NCBI RefSeq assembly: GCF_005887115.1
Contig: NZ_PNCJ01000012.1
Coordinates: 124,001-188,000 of the forward strand
Length of the DNA: 64,000 bases
Reading direction: 5' to 3'
From: Pseudoalteromonas rubra
GTDB taxonomy: Bacteria > Pseudomonadota > Gammaproteobacteria > Enterobacterales > Alteromonadaceae
Shown here: piece after piece, positions 9,632 through 18,366 of the stretch
How the letters are laid out: every line of letters starts with the position of its first letter
How positions within the stretch are numbered: the first letter of the stretch is position 1
Program-made: the position numbers and the translations under genes
The notes under the pieces: model-generated
Database searches by the model: none
What the model was told of the DNA's origin: nothing
Seen by the model: only the letters and a program-made list of their open reading frames with translations

Positions 9632-10057
9632 TCATCGTCCCCAGCATTGATCAGCGGTGAAGTTACCTGTACTACCCCGAATATTTAAGTTATTGATGGT
9701 CAAGGTTGTACAATCAGGGTCGTCCTCAAGCGGGCCCCCCGATGCCGTGGCCGTAATGGTAAAGGTATTCAGGTTCGCACCCAGTGCTATGGTCAGGGTA
9801 AAATAATCGTTCTCCGTTGTGGTTTGCAGTCCCAGATCAGCCAATGTGCTGGCGTATTGCCGGTTGTCCACAAAATACTGTTCCTGTTTGTTCGCAGCAT
9901 CAAGTAAAGTGGACGCCGCTTCAGCCCTGGCTGCACGCTTCACATACTGTGAATAACTGGGGTAGGCAATGCTGGCTAAAATGCCCAGGATTGCGATGGT
10001 GATCATCAGCTCAATCAGGGTGAACCCCAATACTGTACGATTAGTTCTTTTCATCAT
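9632..10057 (-). CDS. pilE: PilE-type minor pilin, last gene of the pil operon
   Basis: A type IV pilin-like protein of about 141 residues. The leader MMKRTNRTVLG precedes the processing site GFTLIELMITIAILGILASIAYPSYSQYVKR, the classic PilE/ComP pattern with YPSY after the helix. The C-terminal half has a cysteine pair (PDCTTL and DQCWG) consistent with the pilin disulfide loop. In Pseudomonas, PilE is a minor pilin that connects the PilVWX-FimU tip complex to the PilA shaft. The frame is open further upstream (to 10120), but that part lies inside pilY1 and has no leader character. Starting at 10057 or 10054 gives a short overlap with the end of pilY1, consistent with translational coupling. 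Confidence 0.88.
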   Translation of the reverse strand: MMKRTNRTVLGFTLIELMITIAILGILASIAYPSYSQYVKRAARAEAASTLLDAANKQEQYFVDNRQYASTLADLGLQTTTENDYFTLTIALGANLNTFTITATASGGPLEDDPDCTTLTINNLNIRGSTGNFTADQCWGR

Positions 10058-13000
10058 GCTCTTCTTTTTTGTATATGTACAATAACCGAGTTTGCATTTC
10101 GATTTGTACGTCATTTTCACCCGTTACACCACCGACACCGCCGTCTGACTTTCGAAATGGCTCGGCAGCGTCGGGTTCCACCAGCCGGATCTTGCCATCT
10201 ACAACATCGTCACTGTTCTCAGTCACAATAGGACTTATCAGCTGCGCTTTTATGGTGGTACTGCCATCTTCATTGGTATGTTCGCTATAGTGTACTCTGG
10301 GTGTGTCCGGCACTTCTGCGGTAGTCTGAAAACTTCTCAGATCCAACATCTGCATACCATAGTTCAGGTGCAACGCATATAACCTTCCCCTGCCCGCAGT
10401 GATAGAACACTCGTTTATCTCGACACTGGCAGGCGTAAAGGTTGTGTAGTAGGCAACACCCGCGACGATGGTTGCTGCCGCCATCGCTTTTTCGCCATCA
10501 GCAAGTTCCAGCTTCCAGCCACTTGCCAAACCCAGTTCAACTTCTTTTTCTACAAACTGATCAAAATCATCTAACCGAGAGTAAAAGGGGTCGCTAGTAA
10601 CATCCAGTAGGTTTGCAGATGTGATAGTCGCCGGTATATTACCCCCTCTGAATGATTGTGTTTTGGTGTTCTCATCCCGAACCATATAGAGAAAGTCCTG
10701 CACAGCAGTAGACGTTGGCTTGGCTCGGTTACCACTGCCAATGAGGAGCCCTTCATAAGGGATATCCCGGCGGATCGTGATCGTCTTGCCATTTACCGTT
10801 TCCGTTGATACTTTAGAAAAGTAGGTGCGCGCTACAACCGGGCGGTAGAAAAGTCGCCGCTTGTGGTTGTCCGTGTCTCCGCTAAGATCTGCCAGTTTAA
10901 AGTGTGTCCAGGGCGTTTCACGGTCGGTTGGATTGGTCCCGGGCATGTCAAAGCGCCAAACTCCTCCGCCAGTATCCGAGGCATAGATACGATCAATATA
11001 GCCATCATAATCAGAGTCAACGGTGCTAAGATCTGCCGCAATACTATGCTTACCAATAAAGCCATTGGCTGCAGTCAGACTCCAAAACGGCTTGCCCGTT
11101 TCTATATCAACAATATAAATGCCTCTGCCAATGTTATCGTCAGAAAAGAGCGCATTGTCTTTATTGGTATCATACCCGGCACCAAAAATAACAACTGGCG
11201 TATCCGGTTTAGATTTAATAAAGGTCACCAAAGGTTTAGACCAGGTTTGAGCCAGTTGCTCATAAGGTGCGGACCCGCCTTTGATAGGTCCTCCCCACAA
11301 TAACTTAGGATTATCAGGGGACGTAATATCGAACCCGTAATACTCGTTACCACCACGTCGCATGCCAGCAATGAGCCAAACGCGCTCTCCGCTGCCGACC
11401 TTACCATCATCATTCTTATCCCAGAAGTAAACCGTTATCGGGCCATCCATACCGTAAAGCTTAGTATCATCCTGACGCACCATTTGAGGCCTGAGTATGT
11501 CTAGTAAGGACCCGGGAACAAATGCCCAGCTCTCTGTTACTGTGTCGCCGTTGTCCTTAAACATGTGGAGGAACCCGGCATTGGTACCCACAATCACTCG
11601 CAAGTCGCCATTGCCATAATCCAGCGTCACGGGTCTGGAGTGCAAGGGGTCGCCAAAAATGGTGTCGCGTCGGTCAGTGGTCGAGCCGTTGTTGTTTTCA
11701 TCATTAACGTCAATCCCTCTGGACCAGTTAATCACATCGGGTAACAGACCAGCATTATCCACCGAAAACATGGTGCTCAATTTTGACAAGTCACCACCTG
11801 CAGCTATCAATGCGGTGGCGTAGTCGAAAGACATTAAGGTGCCTTTACCATAGTCTGAATAAAGCTTGCGCGTTGTTTGCCGTGATAACTGATAGTTAAC
11901 ACCACCTACACCCACTTTTGAGCCATCTTTAGAGCCAGGTTGAGACCAATAGGTGGTCACATTATCCGCGATAACGCCCTCTTCATTAATGGCATGGTTA
12001 CTAGTTCCCATACCATGTATCACAGATCCTTTCACCTTGAGCTTTTTCAGGTTGCCCCGCCACCGAGTGTGGGTTTCAGGATAAAACATAGTGTAGTAGA
12101 TTGAGTCTCCACTGCGACTCAAGTCTGAACTACTGGTTGATACCGAAGGCGATGAAAAGCTGTCACTCTTTTCTCGAATGTTCGTGATTGTGGCCTTCAA
12201 TGCCTCAGAAAGCTCAGAGGCTGTATTCGCATGCTTGTATTCACCACCACCATCAAGAGCGGTTTGCTCAAGCAAAGTTTTGCCCGCATTGGACATCCCC
12301 GTACCAAAACCTATGGTATAGGTGCGGGCAAAGTCCAACTCTTCCGGCGTACTGGGGTAAAGATCGACCTGAGTTTCGGGTGTTCCTCTCATCACTTTGG
12401 CGAGTGAGTTAAGGTAGTTATTGGATACTCGGCTGGGCGCAGAGCCAAATGTCGACACATATTTATTATAGATATCCGTATTGCGCGCTGAGTCACTGGT
12501 CGGATCGCCATCTGTCATCAGAATGATATTGGTGGACGTGTCGCAACGTTTCGGCGCTAGGGGATCTGGCTTAAAAGGGGAGATATAATAGCCATTACTT
12601 TCAACACTGCGATCGCGGTCGCTTTTATTCTGCCCGTACAGCACCCGCTTACCTGTTAAATAAAGATAAGCCTCCCATAGAGTTTCCGACAAAGGTGTGC
12701 TGCCACTGGCTGGCAAGTTAGCAATTTTACTTTTTAGCGTTGTTGTATCGGCACCCAGGCCATTAAGCACATACCCACCCGAACTGGAATAGAGTCGCAT
12801 TAAGCCGATATCGAAATCTGGGTTGTCATCTACCAGTGTCGTAATCGCATCCTGCGCAACCTTTAAGCGACTGTCACCACAGTTTGATTGTTGGTACCAG
12901 CCATTTCGTACCTTGTAACATCGTTTGCTGGTCTGCGAAGAATCAAAGCAATCAATGCTACGAAACCGCCCGCTACGATACTCGTAGCAACGCTGACCAT

Positions 13001-13160
13001 CCTTCACATCCCAAGCCATACTTCCTGAAGTATCAAAAACAACCAGCACTCGTGACTTTTCTGAGTTAGAGATGTCGTGTTTAACAAATAACTCGATATC
13101 TTCGGCCTGGATGCTGAACATACAAATTCCACTCAGCAAGCCTAATAGTCTGTACCACAT
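10041..13160 (-). CDS. pilY1: Type IV pilus tip adhesin PilY1
   Basis: A 1039-residue secreted protein. A signal peptide (about 1-19) is followed by a von Willebrand A-type fold with the metal site DTSGS at residues 43-47. The C-terminal half is the PilY1 beta-propeller, recognisable from HSRPVTLDYG, VIVGTNAGFLHMF, an EF-hand-like DKNDDGKVG near residue 577, and the calcium loop DSDYDGYIDR near 713 followed by ASDTGGGVWRFDM. PilY1 sits at the pilus tip, counters PilT-driven retraction and mediates surface contact. It starts one base into the pilX stop (TAATG) and overlaps pilE. An oddity is two 14-residue cysteine-bounded repeats right after the metal site (C58-C71 and C81-C94). P. aeruginosa PilY1 is about 1160 residues, so the N-terminal part is shorter here. 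Confidence 0.93.
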   Translation of the reverse strand: MWYRLLGLLSGICMFSIQAEDIELFVKHDISNSEKSRVLVVFDTSGSMAWDVKDGQRCYEYRSGRFRSIDCFDSSQTSKRCYKVRNGWYQQSNCGDSRLKVAQDAITTLVDDNPDFDIGLMRLYSSSGGYVLNGLGADTTTLKSKIANLPASGSTPLSETLWEAYLYLTGKRVLYGQNKSDRDRSVESNGYYISPFKPDPLAPKRCDTSTNIILMTDGDPTSDSARNTDIYNKYVSTFGSAPSRVSNNYLNSLAKVMRGTPETQVDLYPSTPEELDFARTYTIGFGTGMSNAGKTLLEQTALDGGGEYKHANTASELSEALKATITNIREKSDSFSSPSVSTSSSDLSRSGDSIYYTMFYPETHTRWRGNLKKLKVKGSVIHGMGTSNHAINEEGVIADNVTTYWSQPGSKDGSKVGVGGVNYQLSRQTTRKLYSDYGKGTLMSFDYATALIAAGGDLSKLSTMFSVDNAGLLPDVINWSRGIDVNDENNNGSTTDRRDTIFGDPLHSRPVTLDYGNGDLRVIVGTNAGFLHMFKDNGDTVTESWAFVPGSLLDILRPQMVRQDDTKLYGMDGPITVYFWDKNDDGKVGSGERVWLIAGMRRGGNEYYGFDITSPDNPKLLWGGPIKGGSAPYEQLAQTWSKPLVTFIKSKPDTPVVIFGAGYDTNKDNALFSDDNIGRGIYIVDIETGKPFWSLTAANGFIGKHSIAADLSTVDSDYDGYIDRIYASDTGGGVWRFDMPGTNPTDRETPWTHFKLADLSGDTDNHKRRLFYRPVVARTYFSKVSTETVNGKTITIRRDIPYEGLLIGSGNRAKPTSTAVQDFLYMVRDENTKTQSFRGGNIPATITSANLLDVTSDPFYSRLDDFDQFVEKEVELGLASGWKLELADGEKAMAAATIVAGVAYYTTFTPASVEINECSITAGRGRLYALHLNYGMQMLDLRSFQTTAEVPDTPRVHYSEHTNEDGSTTIKAQLISPIVTENSDDVVDGKIRLVEPDAAEPFRKSDGGVGGVTGENDVQIEMQTRLLYIYKKEEHDEKN

Positions 13161-13654
13161 TATTGATTCCCCAGGTTGCTAAGCGCTTCCTGCGCAACGC
13201 CAATCACAACAGTTACCTGATGTTGAGCTTGGTCACCATATTGCACTGTGCTTTCCACCTCCGTGATGACACAGCTTAATCCAGCAGTGAAGTTAAAAAC
13301 ACGCGGACATTCCAGTAACAACTGGCCACTATTGAGATTGGCTTGCAGGCTTTTCAGCTCTATTTCTTCATCATTGCGGATCACCCGGTCAACCATCTCT
13401 CCGGCGCCATTTTCAAACTGCCCGTTACGGGCATGAAATACACTTTCGTTAAACAGTACTTTCTCTTGCGAAATAATACGCTGTACTTCTCCCATTAACA
13501 GCGCCTCGGCAGCTTCGCGCTCTTGCGCGGCATTGGTCACCTTAATATCTATCGTGCTGCTGCTCATCAGGGTCACAGCGACACTCATTACCGCCACAAT
13601 AAGGACCATAGAAACAATCAGCACCATACCCTGCTGTTTATGCGCCATTACCAT
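13160..13654 (-). CDS. pilX: Minor pilin PilX
   Basis: A protein of 162-164 residues with a short basic leader ending in glycine (MAHKQQG) and a hydrophobic helix MVLIVSMVLIVAVMSVAVTLM that lacks the usual glutamate at +5, as is common for PilX-type minor pilins. A charged segment (TNAAQEREAAEALL) follows, then a small globular domain. PilX joins PilV, PilW, FimU and PilY1 in the priming complex. Two starts are possible: ATG at 13654, overlapping the pilW stop, or ATG at 13648 within a TAATG junction; the second gives the tidier leader. The stop overlaps the pilY1 start by one base. Confidence 0.85.
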   Translation of the reverse strand: MVMAHKQQGMVLIVSMVLIVAVMSVAVTLMSSSTIDIKVTNAAQEREAAEALLMGEVQRIISQEKVLFNESVFHARNGQFENGAGEMVDRVIRNDEEIELKSLQANLNSGQLLLECPRVFNFTAGLSCVITEVESTVQYGDQAQHQVTVVIGVAQEALSNLGNQ

Positions 13655-14625
13655 GTTGAAATTCCCATGTTATAGAGTTGGATTGTGGTCGAGAACACCG
13701 TCCGACGATAATTGTCATTAAAGGTCAGAGTTCGTCTGTCTGGGTCATTGCCCAGAGTATAAGTCTGGCTTTTCAGTTCCAGATCTGCATCAGCCTCAAG
13801 TACCCTGACTAGTGCGATGATCTGCACGGTCAGAATTCCCCCTGAGCGCTCCCAGTCACCAGCGGTCATATCTTGTGTACTACGATAGGTATCTACGCGG
13901 CTGTCACCATTGGTGTCTAGTCCAAACAGATAGCGAATGTCTTCGACTCCTTCAATCACGGCTTCTTTGGTCATGCCACCACTCACGGTCAGCCTTCTGC
14001 GCATCAGGATTGGAGTGGTGATGGTTTTACTATTGATTTGAATTTGCTGCTCTTCGATGTAGTAAACATGATGACTGTAGGGCCACAACGTAGAGTTGTT
14101 AGTCGGCATGCCAGCAAAACTATCCCCAGCGACAAAGGTGCCCTGCTCTTGCTGCGCAATAAAGTAGTAGCGATTTTCTTCAACATCATTGACATTTGTG
14201 ATTTGTCTTCCTTCGAGAAACTTAAGTTGCAACACCTCTGTATTATTCCGGGCCCCTGAGATGCAATCTAACGCCGCACCGCTTGTTTGTTCCGCGTAGA
14301 TAGAGCGGAAGTTAGTCTGTACCGCATTAGGAAAACTACCGTTATTGAGTCCGCCAAAACAATCGTTAGTCGGATTCGCTGGACTGGTTGCATTAATCGT
14401 GGTCAAACCTTTGTCATAAAAAGTCCCCCAAAAACCAACCTGTTCGAGGTCACGACGCAACAAGGTCAGTGTCAGCCTGCCAACCTCCTGAAGCTCGCCA
14501 ATCGCCATTGTATCTCGTGTCGTCACTTTCATACTGACATAAGCTGTGACTACGCCACCCAATAACAAAGCGCCAATAAACATGGAGATCAGTAACTCTA
14601 CCAGTGTAAACCCTGAGCGTCCCAT
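13648..14625 (-). CDS. pilW: Minor pilin PilW
   Basis: A 325-residue prepilin with leader MGRSG and processing site GFTLVELLISMFIGALLLGGVVTAY. A large globular domain follows, with a PilW-like GVEDIRYLFGLDTNGDSRVDTYR segment near residues 231-253. PilW is the largest minor pilin of the tip complex and contacts PilV and PilY1. It follows pilV after one base and overlaps pilX, so the five genes form a tightly packed operon. The length fits PilW proteins (about 270-350). Confidence 0.88.
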   Translation of the reverse strand: MGRSGFTLVELLISMFIGALLLGGVVTAYVSMKVTTRDTMAIGELQEVGRLTLTLLRRDLEQVGFWGTFYDKGLTTINATSPANPTNDCFGGLNNGSFPNAVQTNFRSIYAEQTSGAALDCISGARNNTEVLQLKFLEGRQITNVNDVEENRYYFIAQQEQGTFVAGDSFAGMPTNNSTLWPYSHHVYYIEEQQIQINSKTITTPILMRRRLTVSGGMTKEAVIEGVEDIRYLFGLDTNGDSRVDTYRSTQDMTAGDWERSGGILTVQIIALVRVLEADADLELKSQTYTLGNDPDRRTLTFNDNYRRTVFSTTIQLYNMGISTW

Positions 14626-14626
14626 T

Positions 14627-15193
14627 TCAGTCCCTCACCAGTAAATAACTGTTGATGCTCACTACTCGTCGATAGTCATTGTTTTGCCCACAGTTAATCG
14701 CCTGATTGGCCGCATTCATGACAAATGCCTGACGACCTGCCCAGGCAACACTGACCGTCACATTGAAGCCTCGCCCCTGTGTATTAGCTACCGGCGTTGT
14801 ACTAATACATACCGTAGTATCGTCAAGCGAACCGGTGTTCTCTTTGGCTTGTATGGCCATAACCCATTGCTCCAAATCCATTGCAGCAATTTCAGCATTA
14901 GTACAAGTGTTACTGAAGCAGCCATTATTGCCATTTATAGTCGCCGTGCTGCTGAATACTTGCTGATATTGTGTATCTAGATTGAGGGTGTCGTTACTGC
15001 GGATCCGCTGCATAATATCACCAGCCAGGGCCACAGCCGCTGCGCGTTGCATAGAGTCAAAACTGGCTTGCTTTGCCTTCGCTTGCAGGGCTACAGCACC
15101 GAGCAGACCAAAGCTCAACACCATAAAAGCGATAAGCGTTTCTAAGAGGGTAAATCCGCGATTTGCGTTACTACACACAGTTTTTGCCATCAT
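14627..15193 (-). CDS. pilV: Minor pilin PilV, first gene of the pil operon
   Basis: A 188-residue prepilin with leader ending NANRG and site GFTLLETLIAFMVLSFGLLGAVALQ, followed by the PilV-typical KQASFDSMQRAAAVALAGDIMQRIRSN. Cysteine-rich loops near residues 90-100 (NNGCFSNTC) and near the end probably form disulfides in the periplasm. It is the promoter-proximal gene of pilV-pilW-pilX-pilY1-pilE. The preceding 95-base gap carries two LytTR-type repeats and an AT-rich -10 region, pointing to control by the response regulator gene next door. The start is ATG at 15193 or the adjacent ATG at 15190. Confidence 0.88.
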   Translation of the reverse strand: MMAKTVCSNANRGFTLLETLIAFMVLSFGLLGAVALQAKAKQASFDSMQRAAAVALAGDIMQRIRSNDTLNLDTQYQQVFSSTATINGNNGCFSNTCTNAEIAAMDLEQWVMAIQAKENTGSLDDTTVCISTTPVANTQGRGFNVTVSVAWAGRQAFVMNAANQAINCGQNNDYRRVVSINSYLLVRD

Positions 15194-15219
15194 TATTCAA
15201 AGTCAGTTTGCTCCACTAC

Positions 15220-15289
15220 ATAATATAATGAATCACTTCGTCATGAACCTGATCGTGGGCTCAACGGTCAATCAGTCGGGTTTAATGGT
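15220..15289 (-). promoter_or_regulatory. pilV promoter with paired LytTR-type binding repeats
   Basis: Reading the minus strand, ACCATTAAA (15289-15281) and ACCGTTGAG (15268-15260) are direct repeats separated by exactly 12 bases. The second matches the LytTR half-site consensus [TA][AC][CA]GTTN[AG][TG] at all positions; the first mismatches two. A weak -35 (TTCATG, 15247-15242) and a TATTAT -10 (15225-15220) with a 16-base spacer lie downstream, about 30 bases before pilV. The poor -35 and upstream repeats suit an activator-dependent promoter. The distal repeat touches the stop codon of the response-regulator gene. Confidence 0.55.
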
Positions 15290-15963
15290 CAGAATAGCGA
15301 CTTAAAATTAGCCGCTGCCCGACGACTCACCGTAATGAGCTCAGCAAAGCCATCTAGCCGGACTCTGTGATTTCCTTCCACGGACTCCAGACTCAACACA
15401 GCCTGCTTTTTCACCAGTGTATTTCTGTGTACCTGCACAAAGTGTCGTGGATAGGTTGCCAGGAGCTTCTTTAGGGGAATATCTACCAATGCTTCACCAC
15501 CGGTAAAATAAATATGGGTATAGCGCTCATCACTTCTGGCCACCAGAATATCAGATACCGCGACCCAGCGCGTATCATGGCCCACCTGATACTGCAGACG
15601 TTGCATTTTCTCGCCATAGATGTGCTCAAGTAGGGCAACCAGGCGGTCCTTATCTATGGGTTTAACCAAATACCCTTCTGCCAGCAGGTCGAATGCGCGC
15701 AGAGCATGTTCAGCAAATGCTGTCACAAAAACAATTTTGCATTCCGGCATTTTTTGCCTGAGCAACCCCGCAACTTCAAGCCCATCAATGCCTGGCATAG
15801 CAATATCGAGAAACACCAGCTCGGGTAAGGTATCCTCACATAATTGCAGCGCCTGCTCACCGTCTGCCGCTTCTGCCACACAAGTGAAATGTTCAAACTC
15901 CGACATCAAGCGCCGTAACCGCCGTCTGGCGATAGGTTCATCATCCAAAATCAGATAATTCAT
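15289..15963 (-). CDS. LytTR-family response regulator (AlgR-like)
   Basis: A 224-residue two-domain regulator. The receiver domain (about 1-115) has acidic residues near D7/D8, phospho-acceptor Asp53 in FLDIAMPG, and the conserved VKPID lysine near residue 100. The C-terminal LytTR DNA-binding domain (about 125-224) shows the family segment FVQVHRNTLVKKQAV. Such proteins bind pairs of 9-base direct repeats two helical turns apart. It overlaps the kinase gene by 23 bases and lies directly upstream of pilV, whose promoter carries such a repeat pair. In Pseudomonas the homologous AlgR activates fimU-pilVWXY1E, so control of pilus assembly is the likely role. The ortholog name algR is not assigned because LytTR regulators have many paralogues. 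Confidence 0.88.
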   Translation of the reverse strand: MNYLILDDEPIARRRLRRLMSEFEHFTCVAEAADGEQALQLCEDTLPELVFLDIAMPGIDGLEVAGLLRQKMPECKIVFVTAFAEHALRAFDLLAEGYLVKPIDKDRLVALLEHIYGEKMQRLQYQVGHDTRWVAVSDILVARSDERYTHIYFTGGEALVDIPLKKLLATYPRHFVQVHRNTLVKKQAVLSLESVEGNHRVRLDGFAELITVSRRAAANFKSLF

Positions 15964-16984
15964 AAGCTCCAGTGTCAGGTAAAGTAATGGTAGCTAAGAA
16001 TTTATCATTATCTCGCTCGATCCTCAAACTTGCCCGGCGCTGGTAATAGAGTGACAGCCGTTTATCGATGTTTTTTGTCGCTATCCCGTTGCCACTGGAG
16101 TGATATGTTGCATGTGGCAAAGGGTTAGTCACACTCAGTGTGATTGTATTGCCACGTTTTTCGATGTGAATGGTGATGGTGCCGCCCTGAACACGCTTTT
16201 CTATACCGTGTAATACAGCATTCTCGACCAGAGGTTGCAACGTCAGTGTCGGGATGGGTACACTCAACAAGGCATCATCGATTAACCACTGAACCTGCAG
16301 CCTTTGCTCGAAACGAAAACGTTCCAGACAAAGGTAGTCCTTCGTTAGCGCCACTTCATCTGCAATGGTGTGCCATTTTTTTTCCGCAAAAGACACCCGC
16401 ATCAAGCGAGCAAGCAATAAGGCTGCTTGTTCCGCATCAGCTGCATTTTCATGCGTTAATTCGGCCAGCGTGTTTAACGTATTATGCAAAAAGTGCGGCC
16501 GTATTCTTGCCTGCAAGGCATCAATTTCCGCTCGGGCAGCCAGCTCAAGTGCATTAACATTGTCAATATAGATCGACATAAAATACAGCAGGATCACTAC
16601 AACAAAACAACATATGGCGCTATTGCTAAATACCGGACCCCAATCAATCGGCACGTGGGAAGACAAAGGCGAAAATTGTATCCCGATACTCAAACCAATA
16701 CACACACTAATAAACACAATAAAGACGATGCTCAGTTCCAGAACACCATTTTGAGCCGGTTTGAACACTTTAAAGGCACTGATAAGAGCAATAACACCTA
16801 AAGACAATAAAGCGTTACCATGAGTGAATAGGCTCACCAGCCCCAAAGTCAGCCAGAAGTCGTCATAGTCAGCGAGGGTATAAATAAAGGAAAGAGATTG
16901 CGAGGCGATCAGCATAGCCAGTACGCCCCGCTCAGATACCATGGCTTTTAGCAGTCCCAGGCCTATCGCCTCTGACTTATCCAT
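15941..16984 (-). CDS. LytS/AlgZ-type sensor histidine kinase
   Basis: A membrane histidine kinase of about 347 residues. The first 150 residues are hydrophobic with about four predicted membrane spans and no recognisable periplasmic ligand domain. The His_kinase domain follows with phospho-acceptor His in RPHFLHNTLNTL (about residue 165) and an unusual HATPase with LQPLVENAVLHGIEKR near 250 and a GNGIATKN G-box near 305. This matches the LytS/YehU/AlgZ (FimS) group. It overlaps the LytTR regulator gene by 23 bases and follows ispH by 12. An in-frame GTG at 16996 is an alternative start; the ATG at 16984 is preferred because an AGG lies about 11 bases upstream. AlgZ of P. aeruginosa is 358 residues. 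Confidence 0.86.
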   Translation of the reverse strand: MDKSEAIGLGLLKAMVSERGVLAMLIASQSLSFIYTLADYDDFWLTLGLVSLFTHGNALLSLGVIALISAFKVFKPAQNGVLELSIVFIVFISVCIGLSIGIQFSPLSSHVPIDWGPVFSNSAICCFVVVILLYFMSIYIDNVNALELAARAEIDALQARIRPHFLHNTLNTLAELTHENAADAEQAALLLARLMRVSFAEKKWHTIADEVALTKDYLCLERFRFEQRLQVQWLIDDALLSVPIPTLTLQPLVENAVLHGIEKRVQGGTITIHIEKRGNTITLSVTNPLPHATYHSSGNGIATKNIDKRLSLYYQRRASLRIERDNDKFLATITLPDTGAYELSDFG

Positions 16985-16996
16985 GGTCTGTCGCAC

Positions 16997-17926
16997 CTAC
17001 CGAAGTTCGACAGGCACTGCGAAAACCACATTTTCTTCCTGACCCGGGTTTTCTACAACGGTTTGTCCACCAAGCGCTTTGAGTCGGGCAATAACCTGCT
17101 GCACCAACACCTCTGGTGCTGAAGCACCTGCTGTTACACCCACTTTGTTTACGCCCTCAAACCAGCTCGCATTCAGGCACTGATCATCATCAATTAGAAA
17201 TGCACGAGTGCCCATTTTATCTGCAAGCTCACGCAGGCGATTTGAATTAGAACTATTCTTCGCGCCAACGACTAACAGTAAGTCTACCTTGTTAGCCAGG
17301 TCTCTAACCGCGTCCTGACGATTTTGCGTCGCGTAACAGATATCATCCTTACGTGGACCATGGATCTGTGGAAACTTTTCCCGCAGCGCCTCAATCACAT
17401 CCGAAGTATCATCTACCGACAAAGTCGTCTGGCTGCAATAGAAAAGGTTACTTGGATCTTTTACTTCCAGCGTACTAACATCCTCAGGTGTTTCAACCAG
17501 ATAAATACCACCCGCTGGATTATTGTATTGGCCCATAGTCCCTTCTACTTCGGGGTGTCCATGGTGCCCAATAAGAATACACTCCGTGCCTTTTCGGCTG
17601 GCACGTGTGACTTCCATATGCACTTTGGTGACCAGCGGGCAAGTCGCATCAAAGACTTTCAATTCGCGACGTTTTGCTTCCTGGCGCACCTGCTGAGATA
17701 CGCCATGCGCACTGAATATAACAATGCTATCGTCTGGTACTTGGTCCAGCTCTTCAACAAACACCGCGCCACGGGCACGCAGGCCGTCTACCACATATTT
17801 GTTGTGTACCACTTCGTGGCGCACGTAAATAGGTTTTTCAAAAATATCAAGAGCGCGTTCTACGATACTGATTGCTCGGTCTACCCCGGCACAAAAACCA
17901 CGTGGATTTGCAAGCAAGATTTCCAT
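16997..17926 (-). CDS. ispH: 4-hydroxy-3-methylbut-2-enyl diphosphate reductase IspH
   Basis: A 309-residue [4Fe-4S] enzyme for the last step of the MEP isoprenoid pathway, reducing HMBPP to IPP and DMAPP. The three cluster cysteines lie in [10 protein letters not shown] (Cys12), [11 protein letters not shown] (about residue 96) and [10 protein letters not shown] (about 197). The conserved substrate-site motifs [17 protein letters not shown] and NSSNSNRL are present. E. coli IspH has 316 residues. The ATG overlaps the fkpB stop by one base, completing the operon ribF-ileS-lspA-fkpB-ispH seen across gammaproteobacteria. Confidence 0.97.
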   Translation of the reverse strand: MEILLANPRGFCAGVDRAISIVERALDIFEKPIYVRHEVVHNKYVVDGLRARGAVFVEELDQVPDDSIVIFSAHGVSQQVRQEAKRRELKVFDATCPLVTKVHMEVTRASRKGTECILIGHHGHPEVEGTMGQYNNPAGGIYLVETPEDVSTLEVKDPSNLFYCSQTTLSVDDTSDVIEALREKFPQIHGPRKDDICYATQNRQDAVRDLANKVDLLLVVGAKNSSNSNRLRELADKMGTRAFLIDDDQCLNASWFEGVNKVGVTAGASAPEVLVQQVIARLKALGGQTVVENPGQEENVVFAVPVELR

Positions 17927-18366
17927 TAGTTTTTTACCTCTAAAATATCGACTTCAAAGGTTACCTTTTGCCCAGCCAGAGGGTGATTAAAGTCTACGGT
18001 AACAGAATCTCCAGCAACTTCGCGGATCAGGCCTGGCAACTCAGTTCCATCAGGCTGAGTAAAGGCAATAATGCTGCCGACTTCAGCGGGTGTCTCAGTT
18101 CCGAATTTGCTGCGGTCAACATAATAAATGTTGTCCGGATTCGGCATACCAAAGGCATCCTGAGGCTCAAGTTCAAACGATTTACTGTCACCAGATCTCA
18201 GTCCAAGCAGACATTTTTCAAAATTTTCTGTCAGACTACCGTCACCCATAAAGAGCTTTGCCGGTTTATCATGTACTTTCGTTGAGTCCGCTGCAGAACC
18301 GTCAGACAGTTTTATCGAAAAGTGAAATAAAACTTCAGATTGTGGGCCGATTATCTGCTCACTCAT
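17926..18366 (-). CDS. fkpB: FKBP-type peptidyl-prolyl isomerase FkpB (SlpA)
   Basis: A 146-residue SlyD-like FKBP. It carries [12 protein letters not shown] at the start, [20 protein letters not shown] as the prolyl-isomerase core, an insert-in-flap segment around residues 70-120, and the closing [19 protein letters not shown] typical of SlyD/SlpA. It is cytosolic, with isomerase and chaperone activity. The E. coli protein has 149 residues. It overlaps lspA by 4 bases (ATGA) and ispH by 1 base, so translation is coupled. Confidence 0.94.
   Translation of the reverse strand: MSEQIIGPQSEVLFHFSIKLSDGSAADSTKVHDKPAKLFMGDGSLTENFEKCLLGLRSGDSKSFELEPQDAFGMPNPDNIYYVDRSKFGTETPAEVGSIIAFTQPDGTELPGLIREVAGDSVTVDFNHPLAGQKVTFEVDILEVKN

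Noticed and set aside
17324..17929. 201-codon open frame on the plus strand
   Set aside because: It is the antisense shadow of ispH, which is complete and well conserved.
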